64,000 nt of DNA from Bacillus sp. FJAT-29937 (GTDB lineage: Bacteria; Bacillota; Bacilli; Bacillales; Cytobacillaceae): assembly GCF_001509555.1 (NCBI RefSeq), contig NZ_LMAS01000001.1:218971-282970 (forward strand). The letters run 5' to 3'. How positions within the stretch are numbered: the first letter of the stretch is position 1; each line of letters opens with the position of its first letter. The notes beneath the pieces were generated by a model that did not search any database, was not told where the DNA came from, and was given only the letters and a program-made list of their open reading frames with translations. Below are positions 54,861 to 64,000 of this stretch, piece by piece. The translations under genes were made by a program, and so were the position numbers.

Positions 54861-55352
54861 ATGAGAACAATAAATTTTACTGTTAATGGCTCACCTTGTG
54901 CTGTATCATGCCCGCCGGCAAAAACTTTGCTGGACGTATTAAGGGAGGATCTAAAATTGACAGCCAGCAAGGAATGCTGTGGCAAAGGAGAATGCGGATC
55001 ATGCTCCGTTTTGTTAAATGGTGAAGTCGTCTGCTCCTGTTTGATTCTCGCGGGTCAAGTTGAGAATCAAGAAATAGTAACTTGTGAAGGGGTCGGCTTA
55101 ACTTCAAATATGGATGTTATCCAAGAATCCTTTGTAGTAGAGGGTGCCACTCAATGCGGGTATTGCACGCCAGGCATAATAGTTTCTGCAAGGGCCTTTC
55201 TAAATAGAATCGATTATGTGCCAACGACTAATCAAATTAAAACCGCATTAGGGGGAAATCTTTGCCGGTGCACCGGCTATACGAAAATTATTAAAGCCAT
55301 CCAAACCGCTGCCGAAAAGGAAATGAAATCAATAGGAAAAGCAACGACGTAA
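54861..55352 (+). CDS. pucE: xanthine dehydrogenase [2Fe-2S] subunit
   Basis: ATG 54861 follows TATGGAGGG. The 163-residue protein has an N-terminal plant-ferredoxin cluster site (CCGKGECGSCSV ... CSC) and a C-terminal helical cluster site (QCGYCTPGI and LCRCTGYTK), the standard small subunit of molybdenum hydroxylases. It passes electrons from the Mo centre. It is the first gene of the plus-strand operon. Names follow the B. subtilis puc genes. Confidence 0.93.
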   Translation: MRTINFTVNGSPCAVSCPPAKTLLDVLREDLKLTASKECCGKGECGSCSVLLNGEVVCSCLILAGQVENQEIVTCEGVGLTSNMDVIQESFVVEGATQCGYCTPGIIVSARAFLNRIDYVPTTNQIKTALGGNLCRCTGYTKIIKAIQTAAEKEMKSIGKATT

Positions 55353-55951
55353 TGAAGGTTTCAGCCATTTTGCTGTCTGCTGGGTTATCAAGCCGAATGA
55401 GGCCGCTCCCTCATAAAGGATTGCTTCAATGGAAAGGAAAAACGTTAATCGAACATCAAATTCAAATGCTGTTAAATTCAAATCTATCAGAAATAATTGT
55501 AGTTGTTGGCCATGAGGCTGAGAAATTTTTTCCTATTACAAATCAATATCCCGTTAAAGCGGTATATAACGAGAACTTTCTTCAAGGAAAATGCTCTTCC
55601 ATCATTAAAGGGCTTCAATCGATTGATCCTGCCTGTGACATGATATTAATTACAGCTGTTGATCAGCCAATTGATGATACTGTTATTAATCACCTAATTC
55701 AATCACTGCAAGAGTCTAATTGTTTAATTGCCATACCGTTAAATAATGGGAAAAGAGGGCACCCTATACTATTCTCAAAAAATATTATTCATGTGCTTCT
55801 ATCGATACAGGAAGAGACACAGGGACTCCGTAATATTATTCGCAAATATGAAAACCAAATAGTGGAAGCTGTCATCGACAATACCCTTATTTCTCAAAAT
55901 ATTAACACTCCAATGGACTACCGAATGTCTCTAACTATAAGCAATTCTTAG
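55352..55951 (+). CDS. pucB: MobA-like molybdenum-cofactor nucleotidyltransferase
   Basis: This 199-residue protein begins VSAILLSAGLSSRMRPLPHK (nucleotidyltransferase nucleotide loop) and has ITAVDQPIDDTVINHL (metal Asp) and GKRGHPILFSKN, typical of MocA/PucB. It attaches CMP to molybdopterin for xanthine dehydrogenase. Its start overlaps the pucE stop by one base (TAATG). Confidence 0.9.
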   Translation: MKVSAILLSAGLSSRMRPLPHKGLLQWKGKTLIEHQIQMLLNSNLSEIIVVVGHEAEKFFPITNQYPVKAVYNENFLQGKCSSIIKGLQSIDPACDMILITAVDQPIDDTVINHLIQSLQESNCLIAIPLNNGKRGHPILFSKNIIHVLLSIQEETQGLRNIIRKYENQIVEAVIDNTLISQNINTPMDYRMSLTISNS

Positions 55952-55993
55952 TAAGCAAAGAAAATCATTCAGATCATGCTAGGAGGTCTCAAA

Positions 55994-56869
55994 ATGCTAG
56001 TTTCAGAAATTGAAGTAATGTCTCCGGCTACATTATTGGAATGCCTTTCAATCATTTCTAATAAAGGCAATAATTCAAGACTCATAGCTGGAGGTACGGA
56101 CGCTGTTGTCCGAATGAAGGATGGAAAATGGCGCCCGGAAACTTGGATTAATATTAATGGTTTAAAGGAACTGAGATACATTCAAGAAAAGGATGGAGAA
56201 ATTCACATTGGACCTTTAACAACGCATACAGATATCGTCCACTCCTCCTTGCTTCAAGAAAAAGCGGATGTGCTTGTCCAAGCGTCAAGAGAAGTTGGAG
56301 CCATTCAAATGCAAAACATTGGAACAATTGGTGGAAATATTGGCACTGCCTCCCCTGCCGGAGATACGATTCCTGCCCTGTTTGTATTAAATACGGTTTT
56401 GCAGCTTAGCTCTTTAAACAATAAGCGGCTCATTCCAATTGAAGAATTTTTTATCGGGCCAGGCAGAACTGTTTTAAAGGAAAACGAAATGATTACAAAA
56501 ATTATTATTCAGCCTCAGGATGAAAATGAAATCGGGATATTCCAAAAGCTTGGACCGAGAAAAGCGCAATCCATTTCCATTGTAAATGTTGCTATTTCAT
56601 TATTAATGGGAGAAGGCCGTCAAGTTTTAAGAGGGAAAATTGCCTTCGGTTCTGTTGCCCCAACGATTATTCGTGCAAAAAAATGTGAATCAATAATGAC
56701 GCTTAATCCATTGACAGATGAATTAATACAAAACATTGCAAAAGTAGCCTGGAAAGAGGTTATGCCGATTACTGACGTAAGAGCAACAGCGGAGTACCGC
56801 CGTGATATGGCAAGTGCCCTTTTAGAGCGCGGACTATATCGACTTATGAGGAGGTGGGAGAATAAATGA
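55994..56869 (+). CDS. pucC: xanthine dehydrogenase FAD-binding subunit
   Basis: ATG 55994 follows AGGAGGTC; the ATG at 55976 precedes that site. The 291-residue protein has LIAGGTDAVVRMKDG and QNIGTIGGNIGTASPAGD, the two FAD-binding loops of the CoxM/XdhB family, and a C-terminal CO-dehydrogenase-flavoprotein domain. It takes electrons from the FeS subunit to NAD. It overlaps the next gene by ATGA. Confidence 0.92.
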   Translation: MLVSEIEVMSPATLLECLSIISNKGNNSRLIAGGTDAVVRMKDGKWRPETWININGLKELRYIQEKDGEIHIGPLTTHTDIVHSSLLQEKADVLVQASREVGAIQMQNIGTIGGNIGTASPAGDTIPALFVLNTVLQLSSLNNKRLIPIEEFFIGPGRTVLKENEMITKIIIQPQDENEIGIFQKLGPRKAQSISIVNVAISLLMGEGRQVLRGKIAFGSVAPTIIRAKKCESIMTLNPLTDELIQNIAKVAWKEVMPITDVRATAEYRRDMASALLERGLYRLMRRWENK

Positions 56870-59187
56870 AACAGATAAATGAACAAAACAGTAGCCAGGA
56901 ATTAAATTGGATTGGAAAAAGAGTAAAAAGAATCGATGGACCTGAGAAAGTAACAGGTGAATTAAAATACATGACAGATTATCATTTTGACAATATGGTT
57001 TGGGGAAAGGTTCTGCGCGCCAAATACCCTCATGCAAGAATTAAATCTATTCAAATTGAAAAAGCTGAACAGCTGCCTGGAGTAGTTTGTGTATTAACTC
57101 ATAAGGATATCCCCGGCTTTAACGGTTTTGGAATCGTGATCCCAGACCAGCCTGTGCTATGTTCTGATATTGTTCGCTGTACGGGAGATGCCGTAGCTTT
57201 AGTCGCTGCAGAAACTGAAGAGATTGCTGAAAAAGCTTTGGAATTAATTGAAGTTGACTATGAACCGCTTGAGTTTGTGATAGATGCTGAAAAAGCGATG
57301 ACCCCTTCATCACCTAAATTGCATCCGGATGGTAATGTTCATAGTCATGTCATCATCAAAAATGGCGATACTGAAAAAGCATTTGAGGAAGCAGATATTA
57401 TTGTCGAGAATACCTTCTATTCCCCACGGCAAATGCACGCTTTTATTGAAACAGAAGGCGGATGGGGTGTCATGGATGAGGAAGGATATATAACTATTCG
57501 CTGTCCTGGACAATATGCCCACCGTGACCGTGCGCAAATCGCACGTACCATTGCATACAATCCCGAAAGAATTCGAGTCATTTCCAGTCCGTTAGGCGGT
57601 GCCTTTGGAGGCAAGGATGAAATTACCGTACAAATATACTTAGCACTTCTTGCTATGTATACAAATGGCCGTCCTGTAAAGATCCATTTAAGCCGGGAAG
57701 AATCCGTAATCGCCGGGATTAAAAGGCACCCGTTTAAAGTGCAAATGAAAACAGCAGCAAAAAAGGACGGTACTTTAATCGCAAATGAAGTAAGAGCTGT
57801 AGCTGACACAGGTGCCTATGCCTCATTAGGCGGTGCTGTTATCGCTCTAGCCATTGAACATTCATGCGGTCCTTACAAAATTCCGAACATAAACCTTGAA
57901 GGGTTCTGTGTATACACAAATAATGGCATTGCAGGTGCCTTTAGGGGCTTTGGTGTTAATCAGGTTTGCATGGGTATTGAAACTCATATGGATATGATTG
58001 CCGAAAAGCTCGGCATGGATCCGATTGAAATTCGCAAGAAAAATGTTTATCACCAAGGCGAAATGTCCAGTTTAGGCCATATCGTCAAATCAAGCGTTGG
58101 CACGTTTAAAACGCTTGAAACAGCGGAAAATTGTGATCTCTGGAAAAACCGTGAAAAGTATAAAAAAGAAATAAGTGAACCATGGAAAAAACGAGGTGTT
58201 TCCCTAGCTACATCCTTTCACGGAATTGGGATGGGAATTGGACTGCCTGACTATGGTGCCGCTTCCATTGAACTCCTTCCCGACGGCAAGTTTCTAGTGG
58301 CAGTAGGGTGCGAGGAAATTGGTGGAGGAAATAGCACTGCCTATGCACAAGTAGCGGCCGAACTATTAAATTGTGATATTCAACTAATTAAAGTCGTTCA
58401 AGGTGATACGCTTCAAACACTTGATGGAGGAACGGTAACCGCCTCCCGCTCCACTTATACTGGAGGCAGAGCAGTTGCAACAGCTGCTCCGAAAATGATA
58501 AGCCTCTTAACAGAAGCGGCAGCTGAAATACTTAACGTACCTCCAGAAAGTGTTGAAATTCAACAAAACTGCCTTACAGCCAATGCAGAAAGCTTAACTT
58601 ACCAACAAATATACAATTATCTTCATGAACAGCACCGGAATACAAAAATTGAAGGACATTTTATTCTTCCTAAAGAAAAAACTGAAATTAAAGGATCTGG
58701 CGGAGCCCCTCACCATCTGTATGGGTACTTAACCCATGTTGTTATGGTTGAGGTTGATACATTGACTGGAGAAACAGATGTTCTTCATGTTGTATCTATT
58801 CCTGATGCAGGAAAAGTTATTAATCCGCAAGGACTAGAAGGTCAAGCTGAAGGCGGTGCTGTAATGGGCATTGGTTATACGCTTTATGAAGATATCGTAA
58901 TTGAAAACGGCTATCATAGAACAAAAAATTTTACAGACTATATTATCCCGACCATTAGAGAAACACCTATTATTGAAACGATTCCAGTAGAAGATGCACC
59001 TGAACAATCAGGTCCATTTGGCGCGAAAGGTATCGGAGAGGTCGTCATGATTCCAATCATTCCCGCCATAATGTCAGCTATTTATGATGCTACTGGGGCA
59101 AGAATCTTCCATTTGCCTGCAACCCCGGAAAGAACTTTCAACGCATTAAAAGATCTAAAAAAACAAAAGGCTCCTTCTGCTAGGTGA
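56866..59187 (+). CDS. pucD: xanthine dehydrogenase molybdenum-binding subunit
   Basis: This 773-residue catalytic subunit has the Mo-cofactor signatures GGAFGGKDE, IAGAFRGFGVNQ, and the active-site Glu in PFGAKGIGEVVM near the end. It also has GGTVTASRSTYTGGRA. It should hydroxylate hypoxanthine to xanthine and possibly on to urate. The start overlaps pucC (ATGA). Confidence 0.94.
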   Translation: MKQINEQNSSQELNWIGKRVKRIDGPEKVTGELKYMTDYHFDNMVWGKVLRAKYPHARIKSIQIEKAEQLPGVVCVLTHKDIPGFNGFGIVIPDQPVLCSDIVRCTGDAVALVAAETEEIAEKALELIEVDYEPLEFVIDAEKAMTPSSPKLHPDGNVHSHVIIKNGDTEKAFEEADIIVENTFYSPRQMHAFIETEGGWGVMDEEGYITIRCPGQYAHRDRAQIARTIAYNPERIRVISSPLGGAFGGKDEITVQIYLALLAMYTNGRPVKIHLSREESVIAGIKRHPFKVQMKTAAKKDGTLIANEVRAVADTGAYASLGGAVIALAIEHSCGPYKIPNINLEGFCVYTNNGIAGAFRGFGVNQVCMGIETHMDMIAEKLGMDPIEIRKKNVYHQGEMSSLGHIVKSSVGTFKTLETAENCDLWKNREKYKKEISEPWKKRGVSLATSFHGIGMGIGLPDYGAASIELLPDGKFLVAVGCEEIGGGNSTAYAQVAAELLNCDIQLIKVVQGDTLQTLDGGTVTASRSTYTGGRAVATAAPKMISLLTEAAAEILNVPPESVEIQQNCLTANAESLTYQQIYNYLHEQHRNTKIEGHFILPKEKTEIKGSGGAPHHLYGYLTHVVMVEVDTLTGETDVLHVVSIPDAGKVINPQGLEGQAEGGAVMGIGYTLYEDIVIENGYHRTKNFTDYIIPTIRETPIIETIPVEDAPEQSGPFGAKGIGEVVMIPIIPAIMSAIYDATGARIFHLPATPERTFNALKDLKKQKAPSAR

Positions 59188-59192
59188 TCATT

Positions 59193-60008
59193 ATGATGAA
59201 TCAAAATTTATACAATCGATTAACTGAATCACTTAAGCTGCGGAAAGATGTCTTTTTCATTACAATTACGGACCATACAAATTCTCATATGATTGGACAA
59301 AAAGCTTTATTATGGCCAAATGGGGATATTTATTCTGAAACTCCCCTCTCCCCTGCCCTTCAAAGTAAAATATTGGAGGGATGTGAAAAACTAATCCGAC
59401 GAAAAAGAACGGGTTTGATTTCCTTTCTTTTATTCGGGGATTACGTAGAATGCTTTGCTGAATACTATCCGATTCCGATACACCTTATTGTCGCTGGTGC
59501 AGGTCATGTATGTGAGCCTGTCGTTGAAATGGGAAAAATGCTTGGATACTATGTCACTGTCATTGATGATCGCATTGACTTTGCGAATTGGGACCGTTTT
59601 CCTAATGCGGATGAGGTTTGCTGTCAATCATATATTGACTATTTTCGTCATGTGAAATTAACGGATCATACGTATATCCTTCTAATCACAAGAGGTCATA
59701 AATATGATGTACTAAGTTTACAAGAGTTATTAAAACGGGAAGATAAAGCTGCCTATATTGGAATGATTGGAAGCAGACGGCGTATTTCCGGTGTTTTCAA
59801 CGAACTTATGCAGGACTTTCCACATGAAAGCTTTGACCATTTATTTACTCCAGTAGGGCTTGATATTGGTGCAGAGACCCCTTCTGAAATTGCAGTAAGT
59901 ATCATGGCTGAAATATTAAAAGTAAAAAATCGAACATCAGGAAGCTCCTTAAGCAGCAGCATTCGAGAATATGCGAGAATGGGTTTTCATGAGGGGGCAG
60001 TAAAATGA
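59193..60008 (+). CDS. pucA: XdhC-family Mo-cofactor insertion protein (Rossmann domain)
   Basis: ATG 59193 is about 7 bases after AGGTGA, better than GTG 59184. The 271-residue protein carries the XdhC C-terminal Rossmann domain (HLIVAGAGHVCEPVVEMG; YIGMIGSRRR; PVGLDIGAETPSEIAVSI). Its first 90 residues look like a degenerate CoxI domain lacking the GSTPR and GGGC motifs. It inserts sulfurated cofactor into xanthine dehydrogenase. The missing half-domain is provided by the next gene. Confidence 0.88.
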   Translation: MMNQNLYNRLTESLKLRKDVFFITITDHTNSHMIGQKALLWPNGDIYSETPLSPALQSKILEGCEKLIRRKRTGLISFLLFGDYVECFAEYYPIPIHLIVAGAGHVCEPVVEMGKMLGYYVTVIDDRIDFANWDRFPNADEVCCQSYIDYFRHVKLTDHTYILLITRGHKYDVLSLQELLKREDKAAYIGMIGSRRRISGVFNELMQDFPHESFDHLFTPVGLDIGAETPSEIAVSIMAEILKVKNRTSGSSLSSSIREYARMGFHEGAVK

Positions 60009-60319
60009 AACCATTACAGCTTTTACAAAGTACAATTGATTTACAGAAAGGGGGTGAGAAAGCAGCTCTTGCTACTGTTATTAGAACGAAAGGCTCGACA
60101 CCGAGAAAAGCGGGAACAAAAATGATCATTTTCCCGTGCGGAAAAATTGAAGGAACAATTGGAGGTGGCTGCGGAGAGGCGGAAGTTATTGAAAAAGCTC
60201 TAGAAGTGATTGATAGCAGAAGACCAACTAAATATGTTGTCGATCTTACGAAAGGTTTGCTGTATGAAGATGGTGGAATTTGCGGCGGCATTATGGATAT
60301 TTTTATCGAACCGATTTAG
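60005..60319 (+). CDS. stand-alone XdhC_CoxI N-terminal domain protein
   Basis: This 104-residue protein is only the CoxI half of XdhC: VIRTKGSTPRKAGTKMII, then GTIGGGCGEAEVIEKAL and EDGGICGGIMDIFIEP. Ordinary XdhC proteins fuse this domain in front of the Rossmann domain. Here it is encoded separately and after the Rossmann protein, with ATGA overlap. It probably pairs with the upstream protein to handle the cofactor. Confidence 0.85.
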   Translation: MKPLQLLQSTIDLQKGGEKAALATVIRTKGSTPRKAGTKMIIFPCGKIEGTIGGGCGEAEVIEKALEVIDSRRPTKYVVDLTKGLLYEDGGICGGIMDIFIEPI

Positions 60320-60403
60320 TCGATTATCATTGTGAAAAAATTGTACCGGGTCGTATTTTCTTCAAGCATTTTTGGTTATTAAAAAAGTTAGGAGTGAGCT
60401 TCT

Positions 60404-61768
60404 ATGTCCATGATAGAAAAGGGTTTAGGATCCAACCTCCCACCAACTAGAAATAACCTATTGGAAAAACTGTTCAAGCTGTCTGAAAGAAAAACAAATG
60501 TAAGAACTGAAATTCTTGCAGGTATTACTTCATTTTTAACGATGAGTTATATTATTTTCGTTAACCCTGCTATATTAGCTGATGCAGGTATTCCGAAAGA
60601 AGCTGCACTTGCCGCAACCATTTATGCAAGTGTTTTCTGTACCATCCTGATGGCTCTTTGGGCAAATTACCCAGTAGCAGTTGCGCCGGGCATGGGCTTA
60701 AATGCTTTTTTTGCCTATACGGTCGTCCTCGGTCAGGGACTAACATGGCAGACAGCACTTGGGGCCGTATTTATTTCAGGGGTTGTGTTTTTGATTTTGA
60801 CTGTAACAGGGATCCGGCAAAAAATCGTTGATGGAGTCCCAGATGTATTAAAATCTGCAATAGCCGTTGGAATTGGTTTATTTATTGCCTTTATCGGGTT
60901 GAAAAATGCAGAGCTCGTAGTTGCAAATGAAGCTACGTTTGTCGCTTTAGGAGATGTAACAAGCCTTGGCCCTCTTTTAGCATTGTTAGGATTTATTATT
61001 GCAGCCATTTTAATGGCCAAACGTGTAAAAGGCGCCCTCCTCATTAGTATTTTAGCAACAAGTGTGATTGCTATGATCGTTGGCTTCATTAGTTTTCCGA
61101 AATCCATTGGTGATATCGTTTCTCTAAACCTTCCAAGTATGTCTGAAACCTTCCTGGCTATGGACATAATGGGTGCTATTGGATACGGGGTCCTCTCTGT
61201 TATTTTCTCATTCACAATTGTTGAATTATTCGATAACCTGGCAACCTTAATTGGATTAACGAAGAAAGCGGGTCTTACTGATGAAAACGGTAAAATTGAA
61301 AATTTAGACCGGGCCCTTCAGGCTGATGCGATTGGGACTATGGCTAGTGCAGCCTTTGGAAGCACGGCATTAAATGCCTATGTAGAGAATGCAACCGGAA
61401 TTTCAGAAGGCGGGAGAACAGGCTTAACCGCTTTAACAGCTGGCATCCTCTTCTTTTTGGCATTAATATTTGCACCATTAATTGTCTTCATCCCTTCGGT
61501 TGCTACCGCACCAATCCTAATACTCGTTGGAGCATTAATGATTAGTGAAATTCGGCATATTAGCTTTGATGATTTCACTGATGTCATTCCAGTGTTTTTA
61601 ACTATTGTTTTAATGCCGCTTACATTTAGCATCGCTGAGGGCTTAGCATTTGGTTTCATTTCATACACACTCTTAAAGCTTCTAACGGGAAAAAGAAAGC
61701 AAATTCATTGGATAATGTATATCGTAAGTGCAGCTTTTATTATAAACTTTATAATGAGTGCACACTAA
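60404..61768 (+). CDS. AzgA-type adenine/hypoxanthine/guanine permease
   Basis: This 454-residue membrane protein has the AzgA/PbuG blocks FLTMSYIIFVNPAIL, VAPGMGLNAFFAYT, and ENATGISEGGRTGLTALTAG. It should import adenine, hypoxanthine or guanine with protons. ATG follows TTAGGAGTGAG. It lies between the xdh genes and adenine deaminase, supplying their substrate. Confidence 0.92.
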   Translation: MSMIEKGLGSNLPPTRNNLLEKLFKLSERKTNVRTEILAGITSFLTMSYIIFVNPAILADAGIPKEAALAATIYASVFCTILMALWANYPVAVAPGMGLNAFFAYTVVLGQGLTWQTALGAVFISGVVFLILTVTGIRQKIVDGVPDVLKSAIAVGIGLFIAFIGLKNAELVVANEATFVALGDVTSLGPLLALLGFIIAAILMAKRVKGALLISILATSVIAMIVGFISFPKSIGDIVSLNLPSMSETFLAMDIMGAIGYGVLSVIFSFTIVELFDNLATLIGLTKKAGLTDENGKIENLDRALQADAIGTMASAAFGSTALNAYVENATGISEGGRTGLTALTAGILFFLALIFAPLIVFIPSVATAPILILVGALMISEIRHISFDDFTDVIPVFLTIVLMPLTFSIAEGLAFGFISYTLLKLLTGKRKQIHWIMYIVSAAFIINFIMSAH

Positions 61769-61798
61769 AGCGATAAATAATTGAAAGAAGGGTATTGA

Positions 61799-63550
61799 TT
61801 GAAGTTAACAAAAGAAATAATTAAACGAAGAATTGATGTAGCAGCCAGAAGAAAACCTGCAGATTTGGTTATAAAGAACGGAAAGATTGTAAACGTTTTC
61901 ACCCGAGAAATTATTGAACAAGATATTGCCATTGTTGACGGCTATATTGCGGGGGTTGGAGAATTCGAAGGAATTGAATCAGTCGATGCATCAGGAAAAT
62001 ATGTAGTTCCTGGATTTATTGATGGTCATGTTCATATTGAATCTTCTATGGTCACCCCTGCAGAGTTTTGTAATGTAGTCCTGCCCCATGGGGTAACAAC
62101 CATTATGGCTGATCCGCATGAAATTGCCAATGTTTCTGGTACAGATGGTATTAATTTTATGTTGCAAGCGTCTGAAGAAATTCCGCTTGATGTATTATTA
62201 ATGCTGCCATCCTGTGTCCCGGCTACCCCATTTGAAAATGCTGGTGCAACATTGAATGATGAAGATTTAAATCCTTATTACGAACACCCAAGGGTTATTG
62301 GACTTGGCGAGGTTATGGATTACCCTTCTGTCTTCCAAAATAGTGATGAAATGCTTAACAAGCTTGAGAGTGCCAGTTTAAAAGGCAAATGCATTGATGG
62401 CCATGCTGCGGGACTTGATGAAAATGGGATTAATGTTTACATGGCTGCTGGGATACGAACTGACCACGAATGCGTAACAGCGGATGAAGCTCTTGAAAGG
62501 CTTCGAAAAGGAATGTATGTCATGCTGCGTGAAGGTTCAGCTGCAAAAGATTTAGTTGAACTATTACAGGCAGTCAATGAAAATAATTCACGCCGCTGTT
62601 TATTCGTTACTGATGATAAGCATTTAGATGAATTAATTGATGAAGGAAGTATCGATTTTAATGTTAAGGTGGCTATTGGAGAAGGAATTGACCCAATTCT
62701 CGCGATTCAAATGGCAACGTTAAATGCAGCAGAATGCTTCGGCTTAAAGACAAAAGGTGCAATTGCTCCAGGTTATGAAGCAGATCTGCTAATCTTAAAT
62801 AGTCTGGAAACAATTGAGATTGAACAAGTTTATAAAAGCGGGAAGCTTGTTGCTAAAAACGGGAAAATGATCTCCCCTGCCAAGTCAAACGTTGCTCCCC
62901 CTCCTGTTATTATCAACAGTATAAATATGAATCAGATAAATAGCGAGAATCTTCAAATCAGTCTTGAAGGGAGCAGTCAGGCAAATATTATTGAAATATT
63001 ACCGAATATGATTGTAACAAAGCATATCATTGAAGAAGTGGTGGTTGAAAATGGTCTTTTTCAAGCAAATATTGAAAGGGATCAATCAAAATTAGCTGTC
63101 CTTGAACGTCATCATAACACAGGCAATATCGGTCTTGGAATCATCAAAGGTTTAGGAATAAATAATGGAGCAATCGCTTCTACTGTAGCGCATGATTCAC
63201 ATAATATTGTGGCGGCGGGCACAAACGATCATGATCTTGTCAAAGCCATCAACTTTTCAAGAGAGATGAACGGAGGTTTAGTTGTCGTCCAGAATGGAAA
63301 CATTCTTGCATCACTTCCATTGCCAGTAGCGGGTCTCATGTCAAATTTAGATTTCGAGACAGTTAATGAGAATATCAAAGAGTTAAATAAAGCTTTAATC
63401 ACCATTGGCTGTTCCATGGAATTTAATCCGTTTGTAACCCTATCCTTCCTGGCCCTTCCTGTCATTCCTGAATTAAAGCTTACAGATATCGGATTGTTTA
63501 ATGTTAAAACCTTTAAACATATAGAAGTTGGAGTTAAATCATCACATTAA
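61799..63550 (+). CDS. ade: adenine deaminase
   Basis: This 583-residue enzyme starts at TTG after AAGGG and begins KEIIKRRIDVAARRKPADLV, the typical Ade N-terminus. It has metal ligands DGHVHIESS, GHAAGL, TDHECV and VTDDKH, and a C-terminal domain with LERHHNTGNIGLG and VAHDSHNIVAAG. It deaminates adenine to hypoxanthine for the xdh. It differs at active-site positions from the paralogue at 43269. Confidence 0.94.
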   Translation: MKLTKEIIKRRIDVAARRKPADLVIKNGKIVNVFTREIIEQDIAIVDGYIAGVGEFEGIESVDASGKYVVPGFIDGHVHIESSMVTPAEFCNVVLPHGVTTIMADPHEIANVSGTDGINFMLQASEEIPLDVLLMLPSCVPATPFENAGATLNDEDLNPYYEHPRVIGLGEVMDYPSVFQNSDEMLNKLESASLKGKCIDGHAAGLDENGINVYMAAGIRTDHECVTADEALERLRKGMYVMLREGSAAKDLVELLQAVNENNSRRCLFVTDDKHLDELIDEGSIDFNVKVAIGEGIDPILAIQMATLNAAECFGLKTKGAIAPGYEADLLILNSLETIEIEQVYKSGKLVAKNGKMISPAKSNVAPPPVIINSINMNQINSENLQISLEGSSQANIIEILPNMIVTKHIIEEVVVENGLFQANIERDQSKLAVLERHHNTGNIGLGIIKGLGINNGAIASTVAHDSHNIVAAGTNDHDLVKAINFSREMNGGLVVVQNGNILASLPLPVAGLMSNLDFETVNENIKELNKALITIGCSMEFNPFVTLSFLALPVIPELKLTDIGLFNVKTFKHIEVGVKSSH

Positions 63551-63555
63551 TTTAC

Positions 63556-63598
63556 AAAAAAGGTGGTTCACTATTAAATAGCAAACCACCTTTTTTAC
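63556..63598. terminator. bidirectional intrinsic terminator
   Basis: AAAAAAGGTGGTT (63556-63568) pairs with AACCACCTTTTTT (63584-63596), with a further CTAT/ATAG pair in the loop and T-run on both strands. It ends the purine operon and the convergent GH18 gene. Confidence 0.9.
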
Positions 63599-64000
63599 TT
63601 TTTCGTTAATTGTTCATTACCAAGTGATAAAGCCGCCCAGGCTGACTCGTCAGCAAAATATCTTGACCAGCTGGCGACCCCTGCTAAATTGTATTTTACC
63701 GCCAAATCAGCACGTTTCTTTAAGGATAGCTCATCCTCGAGCCAAATTTTATATGTCGTTTGTTCCTTTTCCGAATAAATTTCGGCATAATTTTGACCGC
63801 TCGCTTCATCATAAACAGGAGTTAGTTCATTTGCTGTTAGCCATTGCTTTACTTTCGCCATTGAAAGCGCTTTGGAAGAAACCTCCCCACTGTCTTTTTG
63901 TTCCCATAGTCTCGCATATAACGGTACACCAAGAATTAGCTTTTCGTTTGGCACAACCTCAAGCAGCCTTTTTAGATTTTCCTCAACCCACGGCAAGCTC
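63595..64000 (-). CDS. GH18-like glycosidase C-terminal end (5' partial)
   Basis: The frame runs off the window, so only the last 135 or so residues are visible. The sequence SLPWVEENLKRLLEVVP, then KLILGVPLYARLW and NLAGVASWSRYFADE, matches the last part of GH18 domains of the YaaH/SleL spore-cortex glycosaminidase or chitinase type. The catalytic DxxDxE would lie upstream, outside the window. LysM repeats, if any, would be at its missing N-terminus. Confidence 0.75.
   Translation of the reverse strand, partial: SLPWVEENLKRLLEVVPNEKLILGVPLYARLWEQKDSGEVSSKALSMAKVKQWLTANELTPVYDEASGQNYAEIYSEKEQTTYKIWLEDELSLKKRADLAVKYNLAGVASWSRYFADESAWAALSLGNEQLTKK

Noticed and set aside
57417..57809. 130-residue minus-strand frame in pucD
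   Set aside because: Lies inside the Mo-subunit gene on the opposite strand and has no supporting signals.

Overview
The window looks like chromosome from a low-GC, endospore-forming Bacillaceae bacterium. The evidence is AT-rich coding sequence, strong AGGAGG-type ribosome binding sites, frequent TTG/GTG starts, and many spore genes: a GerA-type receptor operon, sspH, sporulenol synthase, a GerP-like cluster, and a cortex-hydrolase-like GH18 end. The genus cannot be fixed from the sequence alone. No rRNA, tRNA, CRISPR array or insertion sequence was recognised.

Layout. 1-1.8 kb: tail of a nitrate/sulfonate-type ABC importer plus a rhodanese. 1.8-5.3 kb: small membrane protein, DUF2515 protein, terpene cyclase. 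5.4-12.3 kb: membrane protein/DUF4129/DUF4350/MoxR/DUF58 operon with an antiparallel SpoIIM-like gene and an RDD gene. 12.3-15.4 kb: unknown protein, DUF438 hemerythrin-PAS protein, HAD hydrolase. 15.4-19.3 kb: germination receptor genes in the order A-C-B. 19.5-20.6 kb: FAD oxidoreductase. 20.8-27.9 kb: phospho-signalling cluster with two PP2C phosphatases, a protease-FHA protein, a zinc-ribbon Ser/Thr kinase with PASTA and a zinc-ribbon FHA protein. 28-34 kb: sspH, lactate/malate dehydrogenase, a LAGLIDADG endonuclease behind a LexA-like promoter, small spore genes and a GerP-like/Hsp20 cluster. 34-38.5 kb: topoisomerase IV (parE-parC) behind a LexA box.

39.4-63.6 kb is the centre of interest: two divergent purine-catabolic transcription units. 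The minus-strand unit (54.3 to 39.4 kb) encodes a DUF2294 protein, a xanthine/uracil-type permease, a cyclic amidohydrolase, an isochorismatase-fold amidase, a UbiX/UbiD decarboxylase pair, bacterial microcompartment (BMC) shell proteins (three BMC-H, one EutN-type pentamer), a BMC flavoprotein, a 332-residue protein with a typical encapsulation peptide, an adenine-deaminase paralogue, a cyclase-family hydrolase, a DUF1989 protein, an M20 hydrolase and an aminohydrolase. The plus-strand unit (54.9 to 63.6 kb) encodes a complete xanthine dehydrogenase with its maturation factors, an AzgA-type permease and adenine deaminase, and is preceded by a guanine-class purine riboswitch.

Together these suggest the following flow. 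Adenine and guanine are taken up, deaminated and oxidised to xanthine. Xanthine is then opened and taken through ureido-imidazole carboxylate, amino-imidazole carboxylate, aminoimidazole and imidazolone towards glycine, partly inside a BMC. This matches the logic of classical clostridial purine fermentation, moved into a Bacillus-type microcompartment operon. The pathway assignment is inference from family chemistry and gene order; the shell genes and enzyme families are read directly from the sequence.
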